DNA of 64,000 nucleotides from the NCBI RefSeq assembly GCF_954871325.1, contig NC_088775.1:18887561-18951560 (forward strand). Reading direction: 5' to 3'. The notes beneath the pieces are model-generated. The model saw only the letters and a list, made by a program, of their open reading frames with translations. It was not told the DNA's origin and searched no databases. Positions 32,875-44,480 of this stretch are shown piece after piece. This DNA comes from Gordionus sp. m RMFG-2023 (lineage: Eukaryota > Nematomorpha > Gordioida > Chordodea > Parachordodidae). The translations under genes were made by a program, and so were the position numbers. Each line of letters starts with the position of its first letter. Within the stretch, counting starts at the first letter, position 1.

Positions 32875-33302
32875 AGCTTGGTTTTGTCTTAATTTTATAA
32901 TTTTCTACAAAAATGTGTATGTAAATATTAATTAAAATCAAATACCTTTGCCTTAAGAGAGTGATATTTATATTTAAGATTAGCTTGGTTTTGTCTTAAT
33001 TTTATAATTTTCTACAAAAATGTGTATGTAAATATTAATTAAAATCAAATACCTTTGCCTTAAGATAGTGATATTTATATTTAAGATTAGCTTGGTTTTG
33101 TCTTAATTTTATAATTTTCTACAAAAATGTGTATGTAAATATTAATTAAAATCAAATACCTTTGCCTTAAGATAGTGATATTTATATTTAATATTAGCTT
33201 GGTTTTGTCTTAATTTTATAATTTTCTACAAAAATGTGTATGTAAATAATAATTAAAATCAAATACCTTTGCCTTGGGGTAGTGATATTTATATCTAAGA
33301 TT
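32875..33302 (-). repeat. 107-bp tandem repeat, 4 units
   Basis: AGCTTGGTTTTGTCTTAATT starts at 32875, 32982, 33089 and 33196, exactly 107 apart, and a fifth unit begins at 33303 but diverges at once. Units differ by only a few bases, so the array is recent. It lies upstream of the MULE copy 2 gene. Confidence 0.95.
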
Positions 33303-33460
33303 AGCTTTTAGAAAATATATATAATTTTAGGAAAAATAATTTGCCATTTGACTCCAAATAGTTTGATGACAAAAGAAAGAAAAACGAATCGGACCGATAC
33401 CTAATATTATGAATAATTATTTTATTAAAAATGAATATGCTCTTTTTTATATCAACTTAA

Positions 33461-34262
33461 GGCTGTGTCCTAAATATCAAAAATTGCATAAAAATTATCT
33501 CGCGCAATTTGCGCGAATTTAACGAAAAAAATAATATAAGCCATTTTTAATGGAAAATTAAAATGATGGCCTAAATGATTTTTTCGATTTTGCGCAAATC
33601 ACATGATTCTTAAAAGTTATACGATTCGTAAAACTTTAATCATTTTTTCCTTAAACTTTTACAATTTGAGGGATTAAAATGGCAACCGAATATTTATTAA
33701 TGGAAAATATTAGAAGATATAGATATTTATGGTGCACTGGTGATCTTAAATATAGACACCGCTGCTAGCAAAATCAAATTAGAAGAGATTGGGAAGAACT
33801 TTGATCTTACATATGAAGAAATAAAGAAAAAATTTTCTGGAATAAAGGCAAAATTTAATAAAATTTATGTTTTTATGTTTAACTATAGCGGTGTCTATAG
33901 ACTCCAAATTTATAAGAATGTAGTTGAATGTTTCCACATGCATGTGGAACATCTGACGAAATTTGTCAGGATAAGATGGAATACTATCAAATATTTTAAA
34001 AAGTCCTTGATCTCTAGAATTAATACATATAATATAAATAATATCATATATACCGGCCTTCTAAAAATCTATGCCTTCTTCTACGCTCAGTCGTATCAAC
34101 AAATAATATAAAAAATAGAAATTGTAAATCATTCATATCAAACATTTTAAAATTGAAAATAAATGTATGAATCGGGACATGTTTCGTATCTCCCAAATCT
34201 CCCGTAATTTTTGCTATTCGCAAAAATTTTAAGAAATTTTTTTTTTGATTTAGGACACAGCC
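33461..34262 (+). mobile_element. PIF/Harbinger element, 802 bases
   Basis: Inverted ends GGCTGTGTCCTAAAT...ATTTAGGACACAGCC with a 3-bp TAA duplication (33458-33460, 34263-34265). A TWA duplication is the hallmark of PIF/Harbinger. It carries a MADF-type reading frame but no DDE transposase frame that I can recognise, so it is probably a deletion derivative that keeps only the accessory DNA-binding gene. GCGCAAATTGCG-like motifs lie inside the ends. Confidence 0.88.
33679..33960 (+). pseudogene. Harbinger MADF DNA-binding protein, frameshifted
   Basis: ATG at 33679: MATEYLLMENIRRYRYLWCT then GDLKYR; a frame change near 33750 moves to DTAASKIKLEEIGKNFDLTY and EEIKKKFSGIKAKFNKIY. This has the MADF/Myb-SANT-like layout (L...IR.Y..LW....KY......KLEEIG......I..K...I...F). 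In PIF/Harbinger elements this second protein recruits the transposase to DNA. After about residue 65 the frame (to 34111) shows no similarity that I recognise. Confidence 0.7.
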
Positions 34263-34499
34263 TAAAGTGCATGATGCCAAAATAAGTCATTGTGATATTA
34301 GAATACCTTTTTTAAACATTTATTTTATATTTATAATAAAGTTATAATTATACTTCACCATAATTATTCTTAATCCAACCAGACCACACCAATTTTGAAT
34401 TTGACGTTAATAAGACATATTTCCTCTGACTTATAATATAATTTTACATTTATTATATTTTTTTAAATAAATCTGTATAATTATTAGATGACAAATTAT

Positions 34500-35726
34500 T
34501 TAATACTAGTCGAGGGAGACATTTCGGAAGCCCACATCAATGAATCAGACAATGAAGAAGATATTGCACACTTTTTACGATGATTCTCCTTCAACTTCAT
34601 CAACACCAACATTTAATAATCTTCAAGTCGATATAGAAGATCCAGAAAATAATGATAATATTATCATCCAAAATAATATGAAATGGAGAGCAGGTTATAT
34701 CCATCAATTGGACACAAATTATACTAATACATTTTCCACTTTAACCAATATATTAATTCCATATCTACTTTAAATTATTTATTTCAGATAATATACTAAA
34801 TAATATATGTGAACAAAATTTATACGGGATTGTATATGATTTTAAGATTTATGCGGGAAATCAAACTAATCCAACATCATCAGAATTAGAAATAAGTGGG
34901 GAGCTATGTATGTAAAGTTGATAAAAAAGAAAATATATTAATTGCCAAATGGTATGACAATAAGTTTGTGCACGTCATCTCATCATTTGTCGATGTTCAT
35001 CCGATATAAAATGTAAAAAGATGCACTAAGTAGCAAAAAATATATTGATGTGCCAACCAAATATATTAAAAATATATAATGAAGGTATGGGAGGAGTCGA
35101 TTTACATGATATGCTTGTTGAATGCTATAGATATTAAAGGTAAAAGGTTCTACCTGAGAATCATTTTTCATCTCATTGATATGTATGTAGTAAATTCATG
35201 GCTTTTTGTATAGGCGGCAAATATGCCATGAAAAAGAGAATAAATTCATGAAACTTATCAAATTTAAAACACATATTGTCAACGCATTGTTATCGGCAGG
35301 CAAAATTGTAAAAGAAAATCGTAGATACCTTTGAATAAACAATAATAAAAAAGTTCTTCTATAATGGCTCCTATATCTGATATCAGATATGACAACATTG
35401 GTCATTGACCGAATCCCTGCGAAAAGAAGCAAAGATACAAGTTATGCATAAATGCATACTCCAGAACAAAATGTGCAAAATATAAAATAAATTTATATTT
35501 TAATCAATATAGAAATTGTTTTTGTGATTTTTATAATAAATAGATATTTGTATTTTTTTGTATTACAATAAGCCTGATAATGTCAAATTGCATCATTATT
35601 TTTTTTTGTGTATTTAAAAATAAAATTTTGAAAACATTTTGGGCATTTATGGAGTGTATAAATAAATAATTTATAGAAAATGATTTTTTTTTTTAATTAT
35701 TAAAAAGTTGGGCGTCAAAGGGTTAA
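34500..35726 (+). pseudogene. piggyBac transposase relic and right end
   Basis: N-terminal acidic text (EGDISEAHINESDNEEDIAH) is followed by a frame 34540-34773 with SPSTSSTPTFNNL. Later pieces are LYGIVYDFKIYAGNQTNPTS, then WYDNKFVHVISSFVDVHP, YNEGMGGVDLHDML-like text and RFYLRIIFHLIDMYVVNSWL. These are the core and C-terminal motifs of DDE_Tnp_1_7 (WYDN..V..ISS; MGGVDL.DM; R.Y.R..FHL.DM...N.W). Many stops and frame changes. The right end CGTCAAAGGG borders TTAA at 35723-35726, the piggyBac target. The left end is not found. Confidence 0.75.
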
Positions 35727-35977
35727 ACTGAAATTTATATATAATTTAAATTAATGGAACAAAATTGAAAGAAATGAAATATTAGGAAAAACTTTATTTA
35801 ATTAATCAAAAATCTGTTAAAATTTTAAATTATAAATTGCTTTAAACATCTAAACGATCATTTTATATAGATTGATTTCAAAATTTATGTTAAATACTTC
35901 TTTATATTCACATAAGAATCATTTTCATCATCAGAATCAGAATAAACAATTGCATGATTTATCTTTATCTTTATTTG

Positions 35978-36094
35978 CACATTGGTCATAGACCTGCCCA
36001 AAGGTGAGCGTACGTGAATTATATGTAGGCCCATCCTGCATATAATTATGCTGATTTTTTTACTCAAGGATACCAACAAACCTTGTAACCCAGG
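35978..36094. repeat. Interspersed repeat R1, copy 2
   Basis: Same orientation as 2825-2940. On the minus strand a frame across it reads GLHIIHVRSPLGRSMTNV; the homologous text in copy 1 is broken by stops. The family is unknown to me. Confidence 0.6.
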
Positions 36095-36524
36095 TATGAA
36101 GCATATGAAGGGAACTACATACGAGCCTTATATATATGTTAGTAGTGAGTATAGCAAAGGAAGGAATAGAATGTAATAATAAAAAAAGGTCCTTCTTCCA
36201 AAAAAACTTAATTATTTTATTTAATAAATTTAATTAGAAAATTGTAAATGTTAAAAAAAAATTGAATATTAATAATAACAGTTTGTTTTAAAATTAAAAG
36301 ATATTAAATATTATTTATTTTTTTTAAATTGGAAAGTTTTGGAGGTCAAATTTTTGAATTCTTTGTTTTTCCCTATCTCAAAATATGGATAAAAATATAA
36401 TTTTTAAAAAATTATTTGATTTTTATATCTTGCTATTTTTAAAATAAATAAAGAAAACCTGTAAAATTTTAAATATATATATATGTATTATATATTATAT
36501 AATATAGAAAACAAACCACCTTAT
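36095..36524. other. AT-rich spacer, nothing recognised
   Basis: No features were seen ahead of the LTR of Gypsy element A. Confidence 0.5.
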
Positions 36525-37130
36525 TGTCGTGATTATGTAGATAGTTAGACAATATTATTTTATTTATGCAAATATTTCTTGTTATGAGTTCGTTTAATTA
36601 TATTATAATACTTATCGATATATTCAAATTTTTCTTATTATAACGTTTAATTATATTATAATATTTGTCGATATATTCAAATTTTATTTTATGAAATTTT
36701 CATGTTTAACAGTAGATTATATTTATTATGATAAACAAAAAAAGCAAATTGAAAAGAGATTTGATATTTAGTTTTTTTTTAGTTTATAAATTGTCTAAAT
36801 ATATTTTTGAATAGCGATAACTGTAAATAATTTTATTTATGAGTATAAAAACTCTAATTTTTTACCATTCGACATCATTAAATTTTTTATTATAATTTTT
36901 TCTAAATTTTATATTTTATTCATTATCGAAATAAAATCGTCAAGTTCATTAATTCGTTTTCTTTTTATATTATATATATTTATCCTAATTTATTTAAATA
37001 TATTTTATTCTTTCTTTATTTAGATTCCACTATAATAAGAATTCTAAGTGAGAGATCTAATTAACATCGATAATAAATTAATCAACTTTCTATACACAAC
37101 TTCAACTCAAGTTTACACTCACTTGCAACA
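36525..37130 (+). repeat. Left LTR of Gypsy A
   Basis: About 606 bases bounded TG...CA. Internally it has a duplicated TTTAATTATATTATAATA-TATCGATATATTC block (two units). Its first part is repeated in inverted orientation at 40528-40764. Confidence 0.8.
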
Positions 37131-37392
37131 ATTGGTGCCGAAGAAAAAAATCGAACCCTGTACCTTAGATCTTCAGTCTAATAATTAAACCATTACATAA
37201 TATTTCGGGGAACTAAAGCGTTAAGAAAATTCAATCTAATTTATACCAGGATATTTAAGGTAAAAAAAAAATTATATTCATGATATATTTATTTTACTTT
37301 TTAATTATAATATTAATAATTGTTTTATATTTAATTAATTTTGCTAGGATTTTTAAATTATTTTTAATTAGATTTTTATTAAGCACGTTACA

Positions 37393-37803
37393 ATGTATAT
37401 TAATCAGATGAGTATTTGGAATTTATTTTTAGAAAATATAATTTTAATAGTTTTTGTGGTTATGATTTTAGTTTTTACATTAGGTTTAATCATAGGGAGA
37501 AGTACAGCTTATATTAATATAGAGAATATAGAATTAGAAAAAGTTAAGAATATATTGAGAGATGTAGAGAAGAAGATAAATATAGATAATTACAGACGGA
37601 CAGATAATTATAGACAAATAATTTGTTTTAGTTGTGGTCAGCCGGGTCACATGTCGCGACAATGTGATTTAACGAAAGATTTAAAGTGCGCGAGATGTGG
37701 CAAGAATGGCCATGTAGCTATTAGATGCAGATTAGACAATTTGATATTAAGATGTAATACGTGTGGTCAAGATGGACACACACAAGAGAGATGTAAGAAA
37801 TGA
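37393..37803 (+). CDS. Gypsy A gag-position protein, membrane segment and three zinc knuckles
   Basis: 136 residues. A strongly hydrophobic segment (about residues 8-33, FLENIILIVFVVMILVFTLG) is followed by a short charged helix (IELEKVKNILRDVEKKINID) and three CCHC knuckles: CFSCGQPGHMSRQC, CARCGKNGHVAIRC, CNTCGQDGHTQERC. Zinc knuckles bind the element's RNA. No capsid-like region is recognisable, and the length is far below a usual Gag. The frame closes with UGA followed by CUA. The same plan is seen in elements B and C. Confidence 0.75.
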   Translation: MYINQMSIWNLFLENIILIVFVVMILVFTLGLIIGRSTAYINIENIELEKVKNILRDVEKKINIDNYRRTDNYRQIICFSCGQPGHMSRQCDLTKDLKCARCGKNGHVAIRCRLDNLILRCNTCGQDGHTQERCKK

Positions 37804-38037
37804 CTAGTAGAAGGAAATGTTAATTGTAATGATAATTTGAATGATAATTTTAATAATATTTTAATTGATAATTTTGGTGATAATAATAAATTTTTTAATT
37901 TTGTTAATTATAAATCAGGTATTAAGAGAAGTAGAGATAAAATGAGAGACATAAAGATAGAGAGGAGAAATTTTGATATATATAAATCGAAAGATGCAAC
38001 TTTGGTAGAACGAAAGGTTGAATAAGAGGATTTTTTA

Positions 38038-40540
38038 ATGAAAAATAGATGCCCGAGAATAAAGATAAAGATTGAGGAAGCTGAAATATGTTTTTTATTA
38101 GATACAGGAGCAGAAATTAGTTTGATGAGTATAAAAGATTTTAATAAATTTTGGCCAAGAAAAGAATTTGTTATAAAAAAGATAAGATACAAACAATTAG
38201 ATGGTAGCGTAGTGAAAATTTTAGGTTATTACAGAATAAGATTACCTGGAATTAATAGAGGTATAACTTTATGGTTAACTACTTTGAATATTGAGCCAAT
38301 TTTAGGTTGGGGAGATGTAAAAATATTAGATCCGGTCTTTATTGAAAATATCTTGAGAATGAATGATGAAAATAAGGAAACGATAGAGAGTGATTTCGAT
38401 AAACTTAAGTTGCCTAATATAGTAGATAAACAAGATGTAGTTCTCGATAAACTTGGAAATCGAACTCCAGAGTTTTTAATTGAATATAGAGACGAAGAGA
38501 ATATTCTAGAGGTATATATTCTATTGAGGCAACACCAGTTGAAATCTGCAAGCAGAGAATTAAGAAGATAACAGAACAGGAAGAGATTGTTGAAGATAAA
38601 TGCAGCCATGAAATAAGTATAATTTAGATCAATACATGGAGGTTTTTAAAGAGGAGTTAGGTACGCTAAAAGATGTTGAAGTAGATATAAGATTATTAAG
38701 AGACTACCAGCCTAAATTTTGCGGAATAAGAAGATTACCGTTTTCTTGGATAGATGAGGTTGATAAGGAATTAAATAATTGGTTGAAGAAAGGTATAATA
38801 CGACCTATAGTGCATAGCGACTGGGCGACACCGTTAGTCCCCATAAGAAAAGCAGATAATAATTTAAGACTATGCATAGATTATAGAGTTTCGTTAAATC
38901 CATGGATTATCACAGTAAGTTATCCATTACCGAGGATAAAACAGTTATTAGCGAACCTGAGAGGAGCTACTTTTTTTTCGAAGATAGATTTCTCGAATGC
39001 ATATTTACAGATTAAGGTGAATGAGAAAACAAGTAGATTATTAACTATTACAACTCATAGAGGATTATTTGCTTTCTGTCGTTTACCGTTTGGATTGAAA
39101 GTATCAGCTACGATATTTCAAAGAACGATGGCTTCTTCATTTCAAGGTTTAGATGGAATAATGTATTATTTAGGTGATGTTTTAATATCAGGTAGAACCG
39201 AAGAAGAACATAATACTAGATTAGTTAATGTATTAGATATAATATTAGAAAATGGCTTAAGAGCTTGGAGTACGAGGAATAAGGTATTTAGGTCATTTTA
39301 TTAAAGGAAATGAAATTACTCCAATTTCGAAGAATATAGACAAGATAGTGAATATGAGAGCGCCAAATAATAAATCTGAATTACAGTCGTTTTTAGGGGC
39401 TACGAATTATTATCATCGTTTTATACAAGATTTTGCTGAAATTCCTACACCATTATATAATGTATTGAAGAAAAATAATAAGTTTGAATGGGGAACAGCC
39501 CAAAAAGAAAGTTTTGAAAGATTGAAGATAAAGATGGTAAGTAAACCTATACTAAATTGCTTCGCTGAGAAATTAGATATTTTTCTTGCAGTAGACGTTT
39601 TTAATGAAGGCATAGGAGGAATTTTATTACAAATAGTTGACAATATAGAAAAGCCTATCTTATTTGTGTCAAGACAATTTAGCAATACTGAGAAGAATTA
39701 TTCAACAATAGAGAAGGAAGCATTAGCTGTCAAGTTTGGTTTGACCAAATGTAGAGAGTATTTGTTAGGCCGAAGATTTTTGTTATATACTGATCACAAA
39801 CCTTTAGTAGGGCTCTTTAAGAAAAACAATAAGAAGTTGATGATTTCACCAAGGCTACAGAAATGGCTTATATTGGTAGGGAATTTTGATTTTGAGATAA
39901 GATTCAGAGCAGGTAAACAGAATTGTTTACCAGATATTTTATCGAGATTGTTTGATAAGGACTTTGAAGACAAAGACAAAGAGCCAATGATATATAGTTT
40001 AGAATATAGTGAAGCAGAGAATTTAATAGTAATGTTATAAGAGCTTTAAAGATAGATACAAGAGAAAGGCCGATAACTTTAGAGCTGGTAGCTAAGATTT
40101 CTCAACAAGATGAAGAATTAATGAGAGTTAGAGCTTGTCTGAAGGGAGATAAAGAATGGAAAGATGAAGATCAGTTTTTTAAAAACATTAAGAGTGAACT
40201 GAATATAGAAGACAATTATTTAATGAGAGGATATCGCTTAGTGATACCAAGTAAGTTAAGAAGAGACCTTTTAACAGCAGTACATACAGGACATCAAGGC
40301 ATAGAAAGAATGAAGAATAATGCAAGAGAATACATTTGGTGGCCAAGAATGAATAAGGAAATAGAAGAATTAGCTACGAGCTGTGAAACATGTAATATGT
40401 GTGCTAATTTACCGGCAAAAAATAAGGAAGATAAATGGCCAGAGACAAATGTGCCATGTGAAAGAATACACGTAGATTTTTTAGAATTTGAAAGGAAAAA
40501 GTACTTTATTATGGTAGATGCTGGTTCATCTCTTTTCAAT
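38038..40540 (+). pseudogene. Gypsy A pol
   Basis: Recognisable parts in order: aspartic protease (FLLDTGAEISLMS), reverse transcriptase (LRLCIDYR, FSKIDFSNAYLQI, LFAFCRLPFGL), RNase H (FLAVDVFNEGIGGILL, LLYTDHKPLVGLF) and the start of integrase with its zinc-binding H-H-C-C (HTGHQGIERMKNNAREYIWW, CETCNMC). The order protease-RT-RNase H-integrase defines Ty3/Gypsy. Broken in several places. Confidence 0.85.
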
Positions 40541-40764
40541 TTGCTTTTTTCTGTTTATCATAAATATAATCTACCGTTAAACATGAAAATTACACAAAAT
40601 AAAATTTGAATATATCGATAAATATTATAATATAATTAAACGTACTTATAATAAGAAAAATTTGAATATATCGATAAGTATTATAATATAATTAAACGAA
40701 CTCATAACAAGAAATATTTGCATAAATAAAATAATATTGTCTAACTACCTACATAATCACGACA

Positions 40765-41130
40765 CCTTCCTCCTTAAATTTGTCCTTCCTATTCTATTGA
40801 CTCTTCAGATAAATTCCCTTTAATCACCTCTTCTTGAATGTGCCGGGATACTACCGAACTGTCATTAGCTACATATAGTGACGGGCAAACTCGCATTAGG
40901 GATTGCCTCCGCATGACCAACAATCGATCTTCCTTTTCTTGGAACCTTCGGGCACCCATCGTCTCTCTGTTACCCTTGTTGGTTCTTGCAACATCTCACC
41001 GTAACGATTCTGAGCTTCTTCCCTAGCCGCGTCTAACCATCTTCTGGATTCCACCGTCCCGTCTATTTCTCTAATTTCTATTTTAATGATCTTATTCCCA
41101 ATTCTAAAATACGACGCCATCTATAAACGA
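40765..41130 (-). pseudogene. Unassigned minus-strand ORF next to inverted LTR
   Basis: A 74-residue frame from 41120: MASYFRIGNKIIKIEIREID, EAQNRYGEMLQEPTRVTERR, then a Cys-rich end (KKRKIDCWSCGGNP). The GC content is higher than the surroundings, as in a real coding region. Read on this strand it lies just before the LTR start at 40764, i.e. between pol and a 3' LTR, the same place as the zinc-knuckle ORF of Gypsy B. It may be the corresponding gene of a second, opposite copy of family A. No family match is known to me. Confidence 0.4.
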
Positions 41131-42020
41131 ATATAACTATACATGTATAACAATATATATATCACCCTCACTATTATTATAATCCTAACTCATGATATCT
41201 CTCTCAATTGCAACTTTATTGTCTTGTTACTATATATGATTAACATAATGTCCTTCAACATCATTTAAAATCAAGATTCTCATAATTGTCACTTGTTACC
41301 ACAAACGAATCTATTATGTTTATCGACAATTTTAAAATTTCCACAGTTATGATTCTCATAATTTAACCAGAGTTGTTTAACAACAACTCAATCACTTATA
41401 AAAATATATTTTAAAAAAAACAATACAACCTATGTGAGCTGACAAAGGAAGTCTCATTAGTGACTACATTAGTCTGCTAACATGGTTCCATAAGCGGCTT
41501 ATGTTTAAGCCGTTTTTTACGACTAGAACCTGAGTTCTGAGTCGTTCCAATTCGAACGTCATAGATAAAAAAATTATAAAGAAAAGTTAATAACTCTTAT
41601 TTTTACCATTCTTTCGAAGTGTGATTAACTGTTCGAAAACATCAAAAAACCCCTGTATTTTAGTAACTGACAGATAAATTATTAGCTTTCATTTTTATAA
41701 TTACATGGTCAAGATATAATATTATAACTGATCCAATTTTTCTGTAAATAAGTTTGTTGATATTTTTAGAATAAATTAGAGTTATCATAGTTAAATTATT
41801 GCCTTTATTTCAAATAGTTATTCTTCAATTGCTTGTGCCTCTTACTTATTCCTGTTCCTGTAGAATACTTTACTTTACACTCTGCATTTTTTTGGTTTAT
41901 TTTAAATAAAATAAAATGATTACAATTTTAGGCAAATTTCAGCCTTTTTATATGATAAATAAAAATTAATACATTAATAATCAAAATAATATTGATATAT
42001 AATTTTTCAAAAAATAAAAC
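41131..42020. other. AT-rich spacer, nothing recognised
   Basis: Only short low-complexity frames. A small 'AAGCGGCTTATGTTTAAGCCGTT' style imperfect palindrome near 41491-41515 is the only structure. Confidence 0.45.
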
Positions 42021-42024
42021 TAGT

Positions 42025-42430
42025 TGGGCTTGCTTGATAACGTGGGCTTGTAGCAGTTGCGACTGGCGTTGTTGGCCAGTTTTATGCTGACTGCGTGTAT
42101 GTGCAACGGTCCTTGTATATGTGGATTGGAGAGATCCTATTTTTTAGCTGAGTGGCCCCTAAACATAGTGTAGGGATCACCCAAGTGTGACATAAAAAAG
42201 CAATGCCGTCTCTATTTGCTCTTGGAGGCAGTGCCCTGACAGTCACGTCATTTTTTAATTAGATAAGACAGAGAGAAGAGTATAGAGGAAATATTTCCAG
42301 CGAGTTAATGCCTTATAGACCCTATATTAGTTCTACTATGAGGGTATCTTACTCCTTTTCTGGCGCAGAGTAATGTTGCCTCTGGAAACAGCGACACAAG
42401 GTGGCAAAGTTGGAGATAGTTTTTGTTAAC
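42025..42430. other. Unexplained higher-GC block
   Basis: About 400 bases with clearly more G and C than the surroundings and no tandem repeats. Frames are short and closed on both strands. It contains GTTGCGACTGGCGTTGTTGG and GGCAGTGCCCTGACAGTCAC. Could be a structured RNA gene, a SINE or an old exon; I recognise none. Confidence 0.4.
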
Positions 42431-42947
42431 CCTTATCAAATAAATTTAAAATGTTTGTGATGAATGTAATAATTATCCCAATATTTATATTACCATTTAA
42501 ATAAAGTTGTGACTCTTACAAATCTAATATATCGATATGTATTGTAAGATGATCTACATCGGGGCTAATTTTCCAAGTCTGACTTGAAATTTTTTTAAAA
42601 AAATTTGTTCGGGCTGCGGACCGAAACAAATTTTTTATCTGTCCCGAAAAGCCCAACTCGAAATTCCAAAATATTTAAAATATATTATTAAATTTAGCAA
42701 AATTGACAATTATAGTTAAAAATTTAAACCTATCCCTAATTTTATTTAAAAATTTATAGGTCCAACACAGACAGTCCGCTTTAAAATAATAAGATATTGG
42801 TAATAGAATTAGGCCTAAAAGTTAATTCAAGATGTAAGAAGTTAATATTTTTATATGAATGTCTAAATTTCAATGAATTTATTAATAAAATAAAGAATAA
42901 TTAATAGATTCTTCAATGCAAAAATAATTCCCATACTTTAGCCGACA
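42431..42947. other. Spacer with a GGGC/GCCC-rich patch
   Basis: 42560-42660 alternates TTCGGGCTGCGG and CCCGAAAAGCCC with TTTTTTTAAAAAAA, in the style of repeat M1 at 22654, but I could not align them end to end. Confidence 0.35.
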
Positions 42948-43250
42948 CAGTAGCGTAGGCAACCCCCCCCCCCCCCTTATGAAAAAGAAAAAAAAAATTA
43001 ATTTTTTTAAAATTTTTTAATTTTAATTTAATAAATTCTTAATAAACGCTTGATTTTTATGTTTTAAATTTATTATAAATAATAATAGATATACACATTT
43101 GATTATTTTTATATTTATTAAATAAATTTTATATTATTTTGCATTTCATAAAAGTTGTCTAGTTTGTCATATTCCATTTTATAAAAATATATATTTCTCA
43201 TTTTCAATATGAATTTCACACCGCCCAAAAAAGGGAGTTTTTATTCAAAC

Positions 43251-44473
43251 TAGGCCTATTCAAAAATAATTCGAATATTCGATTCGAATAATTCGAATCT
43301 AATCGAATAATTACGAATAATAAATTATTTGTTTTATCTGAATACGAATAATCATTTATTCGATTCGAATAAAACGAATTATTCGTAATATTTAATAAAT
43401 TGTTTAATAAATCTAACATTTGTCATAGGAAGAAGGAGGATCTTATAAAAATTAAAGCTATACTATTGCCTTTATATGAAACTACAAATATGGTATGTGG
43501 GGAGAATTATCCTACTTATAATTTGGTTATACCTTATTATATTTTAATTCTTGAACATCTAAAAAATGAAAAACCTGGTTTCCATAAATCCTTTAACAAT
43601 AGTTTCAAAGTAGCAGTGATAAATTGTTGGGCTATTATAATTTAACTGCCGATGATGCAATAATAACCACATATTAGATCCCAGGCTTAAAGTAGAATAT
43701 TTTAAATCAATATCTGTTGATTATGATATTGATATATCCAAGTTAATGGACAAATTTAAAGAGATAGATATACAGGTATTTAATTTACCCCCATTTAAAT
43801 ATGATTTTATTTTATAAGCTCATAATTATAACTGTCAAACAAATAAGGATAAAATTCAACAAAACAGGCTATACATTGTTTTTAAACAAAATAATATTCA
43901 ACTGTGTGAAATAGATTTTTATCTGAGTGAACCAAGAGCAAAGAGTGATACTGACCCGTTAATGTGGTGGAAGGCAAATGCATATCGGATCCCCATACTC
44001 TCGAAAATGGCAAGGGATTATCTATCTATACAAGGAACATCAACTGCTTGTGAAAGGCTTTTCTCAGTTGGAACTAATTTATTGTCAAAAAACCGCATGT
44101 CATATAAGGAAGAAAATATAAGAAAAACTTTTTGCCTTAAAAATTGGCTTAAATATAAATTAAATTAATAATATATATTTTAATTTTGTTTATAACTTGA
44201 TTATATATTATTTATTATCAGATTATTGATTACATATTATTATAATTTTTTCTGTTTAAAATCAAATTTGTAATAAAAAAGTTTGTCAATATATTTGAGT
44301 ATGATTTATTTTATTAAAAAAATTAATTCGAATTATTCGAATAATTCGAATCGAATACAAATAGTAGATTTTATTATTCGTACGAATTCAAATAGTAAAT
44401 TATTCGTTTCGTTTAAACGAATCGAATATGAATAATGCACTATTCGATTCGAATTCGTTTTTGAATAGGCCTA
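43251..44473 (+). mobile_element. hAT element 8, nested in hAT 7
   Basis: 1,223 bases with a perfect 8-bp duplication attcaaac (43243-43250 and 44474-44481). Ends TAGGCCTATTCAAAAA in perfect inversion. Next to both ends are dense ATTCGAAT/CGAATAAT motifs (43265-43400 and 44320-44455), which look like subterminal binding sites. It contains the remains of a transposase (43400-44168). It is younger than hAT 7. Confidence 0.93.
43400..44168 (+). pseudogene. hAT 8 transposase, C-terminal part
   Basis: The first frame (43400-43645) contains LPLYETTNMVCGENYPTYNL and YYILILEHLKNEKPGFHKSF, as in BED-type hAT transposases (L.P....T..L.....PT....P....L...L). After stops near 43645-43830, the last frame (43962-44168) gives MWWKANAYRIPILSKMARDY, LSIQGTSTACERLFSVGTNL and LSKNRMSY: the hATC dimerisation domain (WW......P.LS..A...L.I..TS...ER.FS). 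The N-terminus with its zinc finger is missing. Confidence 0.85.
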
Positions 44474-44480
44474 ATTCAAA

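Larger units (their letters stand above)
36525..40764 (+). mobile_element. Ty3/Gypsy element A, broken
   Basis: The left LTR is about 36525-37130 (TGTCGTGATT...CTTGCAACA), followed directly by ATTGGTGCCGAAGA, a primer-binding-site-like sequence. A gag-position frame and a pol region follow in normal order (protease, RT, RNase H, integrase). At the right edge (about 40528-40764) lies LTR sequence in the inverted orientation, matching the first 240 or so bases of the left LTR at high identity. The element is broken, with about five breaks in pol. Matching text in the two LTR pieces suggests moderate to young age. No target duplication was found. Confidence 0.85.

Noticed and set aside
37801-37806. 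TGA as a reassigned sense codon
   Set aside because: TGA ends or interrupts frames in the MULE, LINE and hAT relics, and the Gypsy copies encode tryptophan with TGG.
41350-41390. GTTGTTTAACAACAAC near-palindrome as an element end
   Set aside because: Too short, imperfect and without a partner or duplication.
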